A stretch of 64,000 bases of DNA, taken from the NCBI RefSeq assembly GCF_018320785.1, contig NC_054877.1:33068151-33132150 (forward strand), given 5' to 3'. Of the stretch, positions 35,831-47,870 are shown piece after piece (position 1 is the first letter of the stretch; the number at the start of each line of letters is the position of its first letter). Below the pieces are notes generated by a model, which saw only the letters and a list, made by a program, of their open reading frames with translations, did not search any database and was not told the origin of the DNA. Made by a program: the position numbers and the translations under genes. This DNA is from Cheilinus undulatus (lineage: Eukaryota; Chordata; Actinopteri; Labriformes; Labridae).

Positions 35831-37224
35831 TGCAATATTGCATGTAAATATCATCATCAATATCATTGTTTCCTGTAATAAAATAACCAAGACATGTAAA
35901 GGTATCATGGAGACATTTTGCATTGAAATGTCTACATTTGTTTAAAAATGATAATGCATATGTTGTAATTAGAGATTACTGACATTATCTCAAATACTTC
36001 CAATAGTTTTTAAAGACAAAAATCGATTGATGATTTATATTGCAGTAAGGGGTTGGCCTCTTTGGTGGCTGTCACAACAGATCCACTGTTACAGACAGGA
36101 AGTGCTTATTGTTGCCTTGGAAATGCTCAATGTTAAGTCAAAGACTGCTACAGAAGGAAGTGCCAGCTGTTAATGGAAGATGCTGTTCTGTTGCTGTATC
36201 TCTTCAGTGTTTTGTGCTTGCCTGTGTTGGACCATGATAATTCTCTGCCATTGTCTTTGGGTTTTCTCGTCCAAGCTCCCCCAAGCAATGCATAATCCCC
36301 ACCCCCTAACCCTGAGACACTGTGGCCCATCAGGACATTTAAAAGTCCAGTAGAGCTGCAGCTTGGAGGAGGATACGGAGGTATGCAAGATGAGATGAGC
36401 AGAAGACCAGTGAGGATCTGGACTAGATGCTGATGAACTGAAATGGAGGTGGCTGGGGTGGAGGAGGGTTGCAACGTCCACACTGACTGACTGTGGAAGA
36501 GAGGATGACAGGTGCATGACTGGTCAAACAAGGTTGTGGCAGAGTCTGATTAGCTTAGAAGTGAAGAGTGTGGATGCCCATAATCAGCTGATCACTAGAG
36601 CAGGAAATGAGAAAGATTGAAAAAAGGGAGAGAGTGGTGACAAATGAATGAGTAAGAAACTGCCTCCCTGGTGGAACTTCTGCTGAGATCAACTGAATAT
36701 TGACATATTGAATAGCAGCAAAAAAATCAATATTGTATATCCCCAGAATATCACACATTGAGGGGGAAAAGCTGTTAAAAATGTCATTCCTGGTTAATGG
36801 AGTGAGTGACCCAAAAATACTTGGAAGTACCCTGCGATGCAAACCAATTAGGCCACTTTTAAAAGGTTTCCTGCCTCATTATACGATATTCGTCGATGAA
36901 ACAAAAACTGTCTAATAAATACAAACAAAAAGTAAGCAGCAGGATGGATGGAACAAAGCGGCGTCTCTTGTCATCTGTTGTTATTGTTCTGATTGAGATA
37001 TAAGATTATTGTTTGCCAATTCAAAAACAGGAATGTTCTCTCTCGTATCCTCATCCATTGGCTTTAGTCTGACAGATCAACACAAAACTCTTGCAGACTG
37101 ATCTTCTCGTTTTTACATCTTTATATGGATGTGAATCTAAGCTGTCAAAAATATTACCCAAAAAGAAAACCTGTGTGATTCACTTGTGTGTTTATAACAC
37201 AGTAGGTGGTATCAGCTATGCAAT
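35831..37224. other. Intergenic
   Basis: No supported gene. Overlapping minus-strand frames at 36148-36531 are low-complexity Ser/His-rich translations and are treated as chance. Confidence 0.4.
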
Positions 37225-37232
37225 TTACAAAG

Positions 37233-37791
37233 CAGTGTTAATTTTGGCAGCTATATTTAATTTTAGTCTTAGTTTTAGTCTTTAAATAAAACACATTTTA
37301 GTTTAAGTCACATTTTAGTAATTTCCATCCTTCTTAGTTTTAGTCCAATTTTAGTCAGCGAAAACTCAAAACATTTTAGTCTAGTTTAAGTCCATAAAAA
37401 GTCCTCACATTTTAGTCTTTACTTTTAGCCCGAGCATCTATTTTCTTGCCTAAATCTGATACCAAATCATGATAGTGTGTCCTATGCACTCTGACAAAAC
37501 TGGGGTCCCTGCTTTCTACAGCTGAGAGGCAGAATAGCTACAGCTGCAATTGTGTTTTGACAGATTTACCCACAGTGAAGAAATATCACAGATTTTGACT
37601 GTCCGAAGACAACTACGTAACATTTTAGTCTAGTTTTAGTCATCCTGACAAGAACTAGACTTAGCCTAGTTTTTTCAGTTTTAGTCATCACAGATCTATT
37701 TTTGTTAGTCTTAGTCTAGTTCTTGTCATGGGGAAAAAAGGCTATTGATGAACATTTGTAGTCATAGTTTTAGTCGACGAAATTAACACTG
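37233..37791. mobile_element. hAT-like MITE with perfect 8-bp duplication and TTTTAGTC-rich interior
   Basis: The ends are CAGTGTTAATTT and AAATTAACACTG, an exact 12-bp inverted repeat. TTACAAAG flanks both sides (37225-37232 and 37792-37799). The interior repeats a TTTTAGTC/TAGTTTTAGTC motif more than ten times. No coding capacity. Confidence 0.92.
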
Positions 37792-37799
37792 TTACAAAG

Positions 37800-38699
37800 G
37801 AAGCCCTTTTGAAAATGCCTTTAATAGCTAGAAGAAACACTGTAAGAATATTAGATTGAATATCAGTCTGGAGTAATCTGCTTCCCACTAACTGTTACTA
37901 TCATCTGTCTTTATTCTGCTCAGACCTTTTAGCTCTTCTTGTTGCAATAAACAGAATATGTGTTTGTGTGTACTTCTTATTGTTTGGTGTGACTTCTAAG
38001 AAAGGGCAGCATTTCAACTCTGGAGAAATGGGGTGGGTGTGTGGGTGGTGGATGAGGAGGAGGGGAGAACGAGTAATAAGAAAAACTGCCAGCTGCACAA
38101 AATGGCCGTCGTAATCCGGTTATCCCCAGGGCTCTAAAGATACTGGTCCTCTCCTTAGGAGTCTATCTTTTCTTCTTATGTCAAAACTGTCCTCCATGCA
38201 CTCAGGTGGATTAAGGAGTCACACTGTAGAAAGAAATTGACAGGTACAAAAAGACCTGGGGGTGAAAAGGAAATGAAAGACGACACAGAGAGGCAGGCTG
38301 GGCGCCCGGGCCCGGGGAGTGTGCCAACGTCCGACTAGAAAAGAATCTATCAAGTCAACGCTGAAGAAAAATGCTGATGCTTCATACTAATTTAATGCAT
38401 TGATCACCTGAGTAATTATTGGCAGAGCTGTTTACATATCCTTTATCTTGTAAACAAACTTGTGTTCACTGAAGATGGTGCATCATCTGGATAGATTATA
38501 CACGTCATTGTGGGCCTGAGCAAAAAGCAAGCACTACACATTTACTTTCTGCAGGACCACTTCTCTTTCGAGAGCTGAACTTCTCATAGAAAACAGGACA
38601 TTTCGACCCATTTTGTATAGTTTTTTTCACCATATTCACACAATAGTCACATATCTTCTTACATTATGATCAGTAGGGCTAGTTCAAATGATATTAAAA
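37800..38699. other. Intergenic
   Basis: No gene or classified element recognised. Confidence 0.4.
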
Positions 38700-39344
38700 G
38701 GATATTTTAGTATTACTGAAGTTGATGTTGGGCTGTGTGAGGTGCCTAGCAGTAGAAGTGGCATTAGTCTCCAGTGATTTCCTTGAGCATTGCTCCTTTA
38801 AGAAGGACTCAGTGGTTATACTGACTGGGAAGCTAGGCTATACAGTGTAAAAGATGGGTCCAGTTTCTCTGCCGACTTTAGTGAGTTTTTGGTGAAAATA
38901 GGCCACCAAACAATATTGGCTCAAATATAAACACACTATCAAAAAAAAATTGAAGCATTTTATTTTTTACCCAGAAAGCCTCTGTAGTTTTGTCACTAAT
39001 TTGCAATGCAGGCTTTGGCTACCAGATGTGTGCTCTTGCATTGCAAAATAGTGACAAAAATACAGAGGCTTTCTTGGTAAAAAGCAAAATGCTTTAATTT
39101 TTTTTTTTTTTGATAGTGCGTACATTTGAGCCAACATTGTTTTGTGGCATATTTCTACCAAACACTTGCTAAATTCTAGGGAGAAACTGGACCCATTTAT
39201 TACACTGTATAGCATAGCTTCCTGGCCTGTAAACCAGCATATCCTTGTTAAAGGAGCAATACTCACTGAAGTCACTGGAGGCTTATGTCACTACTACTGC
39301 TATATACCTCATACAACTCAACTTCAAAAATACTGAAATATCCC
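38700..39344. mobile_element. Foldback element with ~310-bp inverted arms
   Basis: The left arm 38700-39010 and right arm 39037-39344 are inverted copies around a 26-base loop (39011-39036). The arms begin GGATATTTTAGTATT and, in complement, GGGATATTTCAGTATT. They stay alignable throughout: TACAGAGGCTTTCTTGGTA, GAGAAACTGGACCCAT, ACACTGTATAGC, TTAAAGGAGCAAT. ATTAAAA flanks both sides (38693-38699, 39345-39351). No protein. A transcript would fold into a long hairpin. Confidence 0.9.
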
Positions 39345-39351
39345 ATTAAAA

Positions 39352-40529
39352 TCTTGTAGTCTGCTGCTTTGTTCCAGGTTTAATTGTATAAACTTGCACA
39401 TTTCAATCATCAAACTCTGTCCTCATTAATAGGGAATTTAAAGACAATAACCAGGAAATCTGGCAGGTCACTGGATGTTTTTTTCAAGTTAAACAAAGTG
39501 GATGTGAGATTGACTACTATCAGTGACATGACAAAGCCAAAATTAGCATTTAGCCTTGCTAACAGCTACATTCCTGTTAGCTAGCTCAAATCACTGTAAG
39601 CTACCTCTACTCGCCATAAGCTAGTTTATGCAACTGTTAGCTTTATCACACTTCCAGTTTCTACATCACAATATTATTCATAGCTTGCATATTACAAGTT
39701 GCTTGCTAAAATCACAAATCACCATTGGCTTTGACATCACCATTTGAGCACTAACAGCTAGTTTAGCTAGTTAATACTGGCTTAAACTCCCTCATATTAA
39801 GGTGACCAGATGTCCCTGATTTCCAGGGACAATACCCATTTTATGTGACCCGTCCCTGGATTGTGCTGTCCCCAGAAATGCCCCTAATTTTTACTGTGAA
39901 TTTGTAAAAAAGCTCAAACAAATGTATGTAGAGACTGCAGCTCTGGTTGCACAGATTTACTGCTTATTCTTGTTTCGCTACAGACTGAATACAACTTAAT
40001 AAAGTTACTTACTTAATATAACTTAAACCTATATTTCAAACTGATGTTCTGTCACAAAATTCATCAAATGTGCAGTTTTGGCTGTAGTGTGGGTGCATTT
40101 TGATGAGCGGTTATGTGTTTATTTGTTTATTGTTTGTGTGCTAATGCTAATTTCCTGTAAGTAGTCTAGGTGCTCTCAAACTTTTCAGGGCTAGGGACCC
40201 CTTACAGGGAAGAAATTTTCCAAGGACCCCCACATAACCCTCACGCTGATTAAACGTGTTAACTGCCATTTGTACTCCTAGATATTGTATTTAAACTCTT
40301 CAACTGAAATACAAGCCCTTGTCCAGTTGAGTGTGGCTTCTTACTTTTTGTGATCCTTTAAACAGCCAAATAAGCAGAGCTCTGTGCTTTTTCTGAAGTT
40401 GTGGTCAGGTTCACCACTCGTGTGTAAGAAAATAATTTTTTAACCAGTTTTTCCAACAAGTAATTAACAAATTGGTTTGGCCATATCAGTGCATTTCTGT
40501 CCACTTTTTGGAAGCCAGGTTACCATGGA
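39352..40529. other. Intergenic with old interspersed repeats
   Basis: 39560-39780 is rich in TTAGCTA/GCTAAC words. 39800-39890 (GGTGACCAGATGTCCCTGA) and 40170-40250 (CTCAAACTTTTCAGGGCTAG) resemble widespread fish repeats but were not classified. No gene. Confidence 0.4.
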
Positions 40530-40930
40530 AGCAAGCTAGTCCAAGTGGACCCAGACACCCCTCTCACCAGCTATGCTTTCCAGCTTTCCCTCCTTGGATT
40601 CCATGTTAGAAGGATCCATCCGTGGTCTTCTCTGAGCTGATTTCCAGATGCCCAAACCACCTAGGAGCAGCAGTTCACTCTGTGATGCAGATGTCCAAGC
40701 CCCTCTTCAAGGCTGTCCCATACAACCCTTAGGAGGAAATTCACGTCATTGTATCTGTCATTTCAGTTTTTCAGTCTCTGCAGCTCATGACAATAGATGA
40801 GGGTTTGAAATGTACACCAGTTGGTAAATCAAAAGCATTGCCTTGCAGCGCAGGTCCCTCTTCACCATGACAGTCCAGCACAACACTCACAATCCTGCGG
40901 ATGCTGCACTAATCCAGCTATCAGTCTCAC
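40530..40930 (-). mobile_element. LINE fragment, 3' end of reverse-transcriptase ORF
   Basis: On the minus strand, decayed sequence follows the pattern found after the RT domain in common fish non-LTR elements: a block near 40800 corresponding to a TYGHE-like motif, then a region of RRVAGL/SSDIR type, and a RWFGHL-like segment at about 40650. Stops occur throughout. The clade is not assigned. Confidence 0.6.
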
Positions 40931-43062
40931 CTGTGTTACAGTTACATATAACTATAAAAACTTCACATCCATTGTTGCATTCAAAATAGTCTGATAGGGG
41001 AAATTTCCAGTAAATCTGGATGAATTTTGATCAAGCAAGTCAGTAACTCGAACCACAACTCACCATATAATAAACAAAATCTGCAAGAAAGAAGATGATT
41101 ACTAATGGATTTACTGACTCACAAATAACTGATTGAATAGAACTGGCATGAGGAAAAAGACTTCTTTAAATGAAGGTCAAGGTTGTTTTGGGTATATGTG
41201 GCCCAGTGCTCAGGTCTTTTTCCTGTATTAAGTTGTTGTACTCTGCTGGAATTCCTTCACTGTACGCTAGTAAACTGAATGGGTTTCCTATCGTGGTATG
41301 TGAAAGTTCAGATGCACTCATACTTCAAATTTTGTCATTTCAGCTCTATATAAATACACTGGGATCCAAAAAAGTGCATTCAAGTCTCACAAGAGTTTTT
41401 GACACTTCTGAGCAGTCCATTAAGAAACATTTCAGGGGGAAAATCCTGGAGATTTTCAGCGCTCTGTGGAGGGATTTCACTAAATCTTGTGCTTATTCTC
41501 ATGATACTTAGGAAAAGTAAAGCGGTTTTAATAGCTTTCCTCTGACACATTGATGCTGGAATATGCTTTGGCTGAGGGGCAGATAGCTTCAATCCCCGGA
41601 GGTTGTGAGTCTCTGCCTGCCAGTATGCTTTCATACTGCCCCATCTAAACGAAATTAATACACTTCCTCTAACATCTGAGGATAAACCTGAGGGCCACAT
41701 TACTACAGCCGCCCCCCTATCAGCAGGCTTGTAATACAACCCAGTCAGCAGTCAATGAGATACATTTGCAACCAGGCATTTGTCAGCGACTCAGTGCCAC
41801 AGAGGCAGAGATTTAAAATGTCCTGCAGTAAATTAAGTGCTGCTTGAAAAGCGAAAGGTGCCGGCTAAGCAGGCGGATTCTTACTTTAAATGACAGCCTG
41901 GATAAGGAGGTGATGATGGGGTGAAGACGGAGGAGTGGGGAAACTGAACTGGGGGCTACAAGTTCAGCTTTACTGTTTTTTTAAATCATGGCACCCTGAC
42001 TTTTTTCACATTTTGAAGCTGTGTTTGATATAATTGACATAACCTGTGTACATGATTGTATTACAAACTTTCTCTTCTTTAATAAAAAACACTAATCATC
42101 TTTTACTGCCAGCTTAATACTCATAAATGATCTAACTCGTGGTGTTTCCGAAGGACACCTGAGAAATTAGGGAGTCTAAGAGACCCTTTAATATGTGTAG
42201 ATGAATTAGTAACTTCTTTAAAAAAAAAAAAAAACTAGATTAGGTTCGTAACTTCACCACTAACATGAAAGCAGAGCCACTATAGGGGACATGATTTTCT
42301 ATTAAAGAAACTAAAAAACAAATGTTTTAACAAAATTTGAGTGCAGTTAAGAATCGGTTTGTTTGGATTTTACTCTCTGCTAACAATGTTAATCATCAAA
42401 CGTTACTGGGTTGATAACCAGTCATGCCTGGTCAGCAATTTTACATTGATTTGTCATTAAAAAAAACATTTTTTTGAAACCTAAATCCTCTAAGGTTACT
42501 TATAAGTTTAACACTGAGGTTAAAATTAATGTATCATGATACTATATATCTAATACTACATATTATTATTCCTAGTATTATTACACTTTTTCTTATCCTT
42601 CATCAAAGCTATTGTGTATCAATCCATCTTTTTTTTTTTTTTTTCTCATCAGTACATTATTTATTTATTTATTTTTTGTAATAGGTAAAAAACCAAAATT
42701 GATTCTGCACTCATGGGTCAAGATGGCTCTTTCCACACCATTCCTCATTTATTTTCTTTTTAATTCAGTCTTTTATTTTATCTTATTTTGTTTTATTTCT
42801 TTCTTTTAGGATTATAAGTAAACACACCATGTATCAATTCCCTCCTGCATTGCTTGGAATCTGTTCGATTTAAAAAAAATAGCACTCCATTAGGTGCATT
42901 TACTAAACGGCCATTTTGATCCCAAGCATTGGTCTGCTATGATGAGGGAGAAAAGCACAAAGCATTCTGTGACTGATCACTGTATTAACCAGGAAGGCAA
43001 CTTTTAGCAGCTTTTCTTGCTCTTTATGTGAAATTAATTCATGTGTTTCTAGCCTGTATTTA
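40931..43062. other. Intergenic
   Basis: No gene. A GC-richer, repeat-poor interval at about 41520-41950 could be a conserved element. Around 42630-42690 there is poly-T followed by a (TTTA) run. Confidence 0.4.
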
Positions 43063-43203
43063 AGAGAGGAGCACAGTGGATAGACTTGGAAATAAGGATG
43101 AGAGACTGGGAGATAGACAAGATGGAAAGGAGCCATAGACCAGACTTGAACCCGGGCGGTCCATGTACATGGGGCATGGCCTAACCACGTCCCATGTGAT
43201 CCC
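43063..43203 (-). mobile_element. tRNA-derived SINE fragment
   Basis: Read on the minus strand it has a tRNA-like head: GTGGTTAGGCCATGCCCCATG and a B-box-like GGGTTCAAGTCTGG. A pyrimidine-rich body (TCTATCTCCCAGTCTCTCATC) and a tail ending CCACTGTGCTCCTCTCTTAAA follow. This is the layout of a common teleost tRNA-derived SINE. Confidence 0.7.
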
Positions 43204-44527
43204 CACATTTCAAAGTATGTGTAATTCCTAAATTTCAGGAGTTCTATGTTGTGATTTTCTGTGGAATCAAAAGTTTACAAAAAAGTATACTAAAAATATT
43301 TACAAAGATTTACCTATAATCCAACAAGACATATAGAAATTACTGACAGCCTGCGTACTATGAAACGATAGATTTTATTACGGCTGAGACTCTATGAATA
43401 AATAGCATTATACCTTAAAGATTACATAAATTTGACAAAAAGTGTATAGTATGTTGTCAATCCATATTCATGTTTACCATCATTAATATTTCATGTAAAT
43501 ATGCTTTTCCCAGGAAGGTAATAATACAAAAGGTAAAAAGGGTTGCAAGAACACTGGAATGGTCCATTAACTTTACCACTATTTCTTTCACTTGTAGATG
43601 AATGGGTTTAAGGCATCCATTCAAGACACTGGGAAATCTGATTTATAGCTCACCAGACGCATTCAGCTCTAACACTTTAAGTGAGGAAAATAGGTGGTCT
43701 TCATAATATGAACCTCCCTTCAAATCACAGAGAGTGGCGGCACTAAGAAGCTTATGGAAATAATGGACGTAGTGTGGCTCCTGTGGTGATGATATTCTCG
43801 CTTTATCAGAATGGGACATGGACTGGTTTTTACCAAAATACCTCACAGACTCATGTTCAACAGAGAAGTAGATGTCTTGAACCAGACTGAAGAGAGGGGG
43901 GGTAAGGCGCCATCACTACGGCAAGCTCAGGAAGGAATAGAAAGAAAGACATTAAGTGAACATGTAGTAGTTTGATGCTCCTCAGGTATCACTGAAAGGG
44001 TCCGTTACAAAGGAATAAGGGCAGGTTATTCACACCAAGAACACATTAATGGTTTGGTAGTTTCCATGTTTTCTGAGTAGTATGAATTTAAAAGTATTCC
44101 TGAACACAGTGTGTGTAGAGTCACTAATAAGAGGTACCAAAATAAGCCTCAGACCCACACAATATTTGAGGGCGATAACTATTGTGTATCATGACCAGGC
44201 CTGAGGGAATTGGAATTGGGCCCTCTGAAGATCAGCAGGAAGGGTCTCTTGGGTCAGCTTGTCCCAGGCCAAGGCAACCCTGTCTGCTGACCTGATCATA
44301 ACAATATAAAACATATAAAGTCAAACTATTATAGTAATGTAGAAGTCACTGAAGAGAAGAACATGGCCCAGGATACTGCAACCGTCCACAAGAGGGCAAT
44401 CTAAGAATGATCAGTGGTCCAAGCTTGGGCAGCCCAGTTTAAAGTTTACTATTACAAGCCGTCTGGCAACAAAACAAAGTAAACATGGAATTAAAGATAA
44501 AGACATTGCTATTGTGGAATAATGTGC
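43204..44527. other. Intergenic, left of the tRNA gene
   Basis: No supported gene or classified repeat. The minus-strand frame at 43643-43846 is unrecognised. Confidence 0.4.
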
Positions 44528-44531
44528 AAAA
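44528..44531 (-). terminator. Pol III terminator of the tRNA-Pro gene
   Basis: A TTTT run on the minus strand begins 4 bases after the tRNA 3' end, as expected for RNA polymerase III termination. Confidence 0.75.
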
Positions 44532-44535
44532 GGGA

Positions 44536-44607
44536 GGGCTCGTCCGGGATTTGAACCCGGGACCTCTCGCACCCAAAGCGAGAATCATACCCCTAGACCA
44601 ACGAGCC
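44536..44607 (-). tRNA. tRNA-Pro (anticodon TGG)
   Basis: Reading the minus strand, the 72-nt gene starts GGCTCGTTGGTCTAGGGGTA and ends with an acceptor complementary to its start (GGCTCGT/ACGAGCC, plus the discriminator base). The anticodon stem CTCGC/GCGAG holds the loop TTTGGGT, so the anticodon is TGG (plus-strand 44573-44575). The A box (TGGTCTAGGGG) and B box (GGGTTCAAATCC) are intact. The sequence matches canonical vertebrate tRNA-Pro from memory. It has no intron. It is probably transcribed by RNA polymerase III, and stands alone between the Sox gene and SEPTIN2. Confidence 0.97.
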
Positions 44608-45336
44608 ATACACATACATGAAAAACTACATGGTTTTATACCTACGCCTTCATCAGCTTCCAATGTCAATAAAATTATACTGAATATGAACGTTATTAAT
44701 GAGCAGCCGTCCAATTGCTAGCTGACGGTTGCAGCGAAGTAACAAGCTAACCTACCTCCTTACTATTTATGCGTATCGCACGAGCTAACATAAGCCAACT
44801 GGACATAAAATGTTCTCACACTATTCAAATAAGTTATACATCGGTAACTAAGGCTGAAAGAGCCAATAATACCTACGCTGTTCATCAGGGGATTAAAGTT
44901 TACTATTGTGTTACTTACATAGAGGTTAAAACCGACGTTGACTATGTTGACATGCGGAATCGTTGATGAAACCTAGCCTCGTCTCCTCATGTTATTGTGG
45001 CTATCACAAAGAAGTTGTACTCACACGTATCATAGGATGGGCGACACACACTGCAAATGTGCGAATATTACAGCCTATTATTATGTTGACTTCTAGAGCA
45101 AAATGTTGCACTGGTAAAATAATGTAAATGTTGTTTACGTTTGGTAAAAGTGTTTCAGACTTAGAGACTCTGTATTAGACTATGTAGTTATATTTATTTT
45201 AAGTTGCTCATGTTTCATTCTCAGTTATCTTGGATCTGACTTTTAAAATTTGTTTAAAGTTTTGTAGAAGTGTTACAGACTTTGTACATTTATTTTGTAA
45301 AATATAAATTTGTGCTATCATTTGTAAAAGTTATTT
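44608..45336. other. Intergenic between the tRNA and a LINE fragment
   Basis: No gene or classified repeat recognised. Confidence 0.4.
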
Positions 45337-45850
45337 TCAAATGTTGATTTTTTTCATGAAATGTAAACATGTTTTGGTTAATGCAAATTTGGTTAAATTA
45401 AATTGATTGTTAATCTTGTATCCAGAAAATATTCTAAACATTTCAATCTGCTGGAGTAAGTTTGTATAATCAGTATAGGTATAATCAGTATAAAAAGATC
45501 TTTTATGTACCAGCTCTTGCATCTGGATGCCTGACATGTTTGTATTTATAATAAATGCCATAGCCAAAGGTCCTAAGGCCAGTATGAAAAACATTGGGGA
45601 CAGGGGCCATCCTTGTTAATTTGAATCCTCCAAAATGACTGGTTTAGGGACTATACCGTTTCCTATTATTCTTGCAGTTTGTGTATAAAACATTGGTCCA
45701 CTGAAGACAGCTCACTTCAAATCTATATCTAGGCTAGATATTAAACAGATAAGACCATCTATTTGATCAAAGGTCTGTGGTGCATCCAGTTATAGCACTG
45801 CTGTGTCTTTGCATCATATTTTATGTAGATTATTTTGAGCACTCTTCTTG
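45337..45850 (-). mobile_element. L1-type LINE reverse-transcriptase fragment
   Basis: On the minus strand, an LDAPQTFDQIDG segment (about 45795) corresponds to the RT motif LDAxKAFDxI. A GWPLSPMFFILALGPLAMAF segment (about 45615-45555) is the QGCPLSPLLF-type motif. It continues to SGIQMQELVHKRSFYTDYTY, where the catalytic YADD is replaced by YTDY. Stops and a frameshift separate the parts. Inactive. Confidence 0.75.
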
Positions 45851-46144
45851 TATGGTAAAACCCTTATGGATATGCATTTGTAGTGACAAATAAAATGAGA
45901 CAAAAGTAAAACTGTGTTTGAAATTAAGGAAAATAACATTTTAACACTAGCTCTTTCAACACGAGAAACAGCACAGGGCAACACAGTAGCAGCAGAAACA
46001 GGAAGTTATGCTGTACACTCCCTGTGTCAGTGTCACTCAGGCCTCAGTGCTGATTGGCTGGTAGTTGTGTGATATCAAGCCAGTCAGGTAGTGTTGTTGG
46101 CAGGACGTTAGGTAAGACTGTACAGAGTGAAAACAAAGCCAGTA
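45851..46144. other. Short intergenic spacer
   Basis: Nothing recognised. Confidence 0.3.
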
Positions 46145-46520
46145 ATGGGAATTATGGTTCTTTTAAGTGATCTGGGTCATTTGGTTCAGCTCAGCAAGAA
46201 GAACCGTCTCTTTTGGCTCCCAAATGACTCTTCATTTAGGTACCAGTTTCACCTGCCAAATTTAGCAATGCCATGACATATGATTGCTGGTATTTTACAC
46301 CAATTATGGTACATTTTTTTCAATGAAAGAAAATATAATTAATTATTTTACCAAAAATACTGATTCCAAAAAATTCATGGTGGGACTAATAAAGTCTGCT
46401 CCCTGGCTGGGCTGTATGACACCTGATGTAAAACAATGTTGCACCATTAAGCTTGTGTCCCTAATGTGTGGTGTGCCTGTGGTTGAGGAGTGTGGAGAAA
46501 AAGATAATCTGTGCTAATCA
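46145..46520. repeat. Dispersed repeat, copy 2
   Basis: The uninterrupted counterpart of 13400-13788. It shares GGCTCCCAAATGACTCTTCA, TGGGCTGTATGACACCTGATG-like and GTGTGGAGAAAAAGAT blocks in the same order and orientation. It shows the pre-insertion state of the site hit by the MITE at 13789. Confidence 0.65.
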
Positions 46521-46799
46521 ATGAAAAAAATAAGATAAAATTAGTGTTGGTAGATTATGTCATTGTTATAACATTTCTACTTGGCAATAAATCTTATACT
46601 GTTGGACAGCCTGTTTATTTCCCTTTTAAATGGTGCCACATTTTCAAGGAACATGCATTTGTAGGACGAGCAGCAGAGCTGAGTATGTGGGTTGTGCCCA
46701 TGAAAAAAATTGCTAAATCTTCTCTGTCAATACAGAACAGCTTTTTTTTTTTTTTTTTAGCTGTTGCTATTGACTCTTGAGCTTCTGGTACTCCCAGGC

Positions 46800-47222
46800 G
46801 CTGATAATAATGTTACCAACTGTCATCATTGAAGGCAATCTCAAGAGACACTGAGATGGGATTCTGCAAGCAGTTTCAATCCCATAGCTCAACAGACTGG
46901 GACTGAACTCTATTCTCCAAGATGACACCACTGGCCTCCACAGAGTGGGGTTTATCAGGGATTACCTCCAGAATTTGGGAATGGAGAGGAAGGAATGGCC
47001 TGCCAGCAGTTCTGGCCTTAACCACATTAAACACTTGTGGGCTCAGCTTGGGCAGGCTGTTCATACCAGAATGATCAACACAACCCCACTGACTGAGCTG
47101 TGACAAATGCTGGTTGAAAAATGGGATGCCATCCTACACTAGGCTAGTGACCGGAATGAGGAGGAGGTCCTGGACTGCTGTGGCTGTGTGGTTCTTCCAC
47201 ACGCTACTGAGGCTCCTGTTTT
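46800..47222 (+). mobile_element. Decayed Tc1-like transposon, C-terminal half
   Basis: Plus-strand fragments read ILQDDTTGLHRVGFIRDYLQ (the second-Asp motif degraded from LQDDNARPH), then NLGMERKEWPASSS, HIKHLWAQLGQAVHTRMINT and LVTGMRRRSWTAVAV. These follow the order of a Tc1 transposase C-terminus (DLNPIEHLWDQLGRAV type). The N-terminal half is missing and stops are present. Confidence 0.8.
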
Positions 47223-47870
47223 TTAAAGTAATATACTGTTATGTCTTCTTTCTTCAAACTTCAATCATTCAATCACCCAAACAAGAATAAATGGCAGAAT
47301 AAGCTGTTTGGCACTGGCAGAGAAGATTTTGAACATTTTTCTTTGGCACAACAAATAAGCTCTGCTGCTCATCCCACAAACTAAAATTCCTTACAAATGT
47401 GGCACCATGTAAAGGAAATAAACAGGCATTCCAACAGCATAAGATTTACTGCCAAGAAGCATTGTTATAACAAAGAAAAAAATCTACCACACTTTTCGTG
47501 CCAATTTTATATAATGCAAAAACTAACAATACTACTACTTATAATAATGATATAAATATATATATAATTGAATCATAAAGTAAAAAGCCAAGCAGATAAT
47601 CTGTCTACCCCAAAATAGAGTTTCTCTCTAGAGGTTAAACTGGGGCTCCCTGAAGTAAGAAAATACAACCAAATACAGACTGACAAAAATAACCATGCTA
47701 CTCACTGTTAATCTCATTTTGTCATTGAGGAGATTTTTCTAACAAAAGAAAAAACAACAACCCGGACACAGCCACTGTCACTGTCTTTACATTGAAGCTA
47801 ACTGTTTTGGTTAATTTGTAAAGTTGATATAGTAATGGAAAGACTGACTCTCATTGCCAAAACCCTGCTA
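47223..47870. other. Upstream flank of SEPTIN2
   Basis: AT-rich; a short TATATA run lies near 47550-47570. No repeat classified. The right edge grades into the SEPTIN2 promoter. Confidence 0.4.

Noticed and set aside
36148-36531. Two overlapping minus-strand frames of 115-127 codons
   Set aside because: Ser/His/Pro-rich low-complexity translations in two frames at once are typical of chance.
41170-41511. 113-codon frame and the overlapping 119-codon minus-strand frame
   Set aside because: No recognisable product; opposing frames over the same bases.
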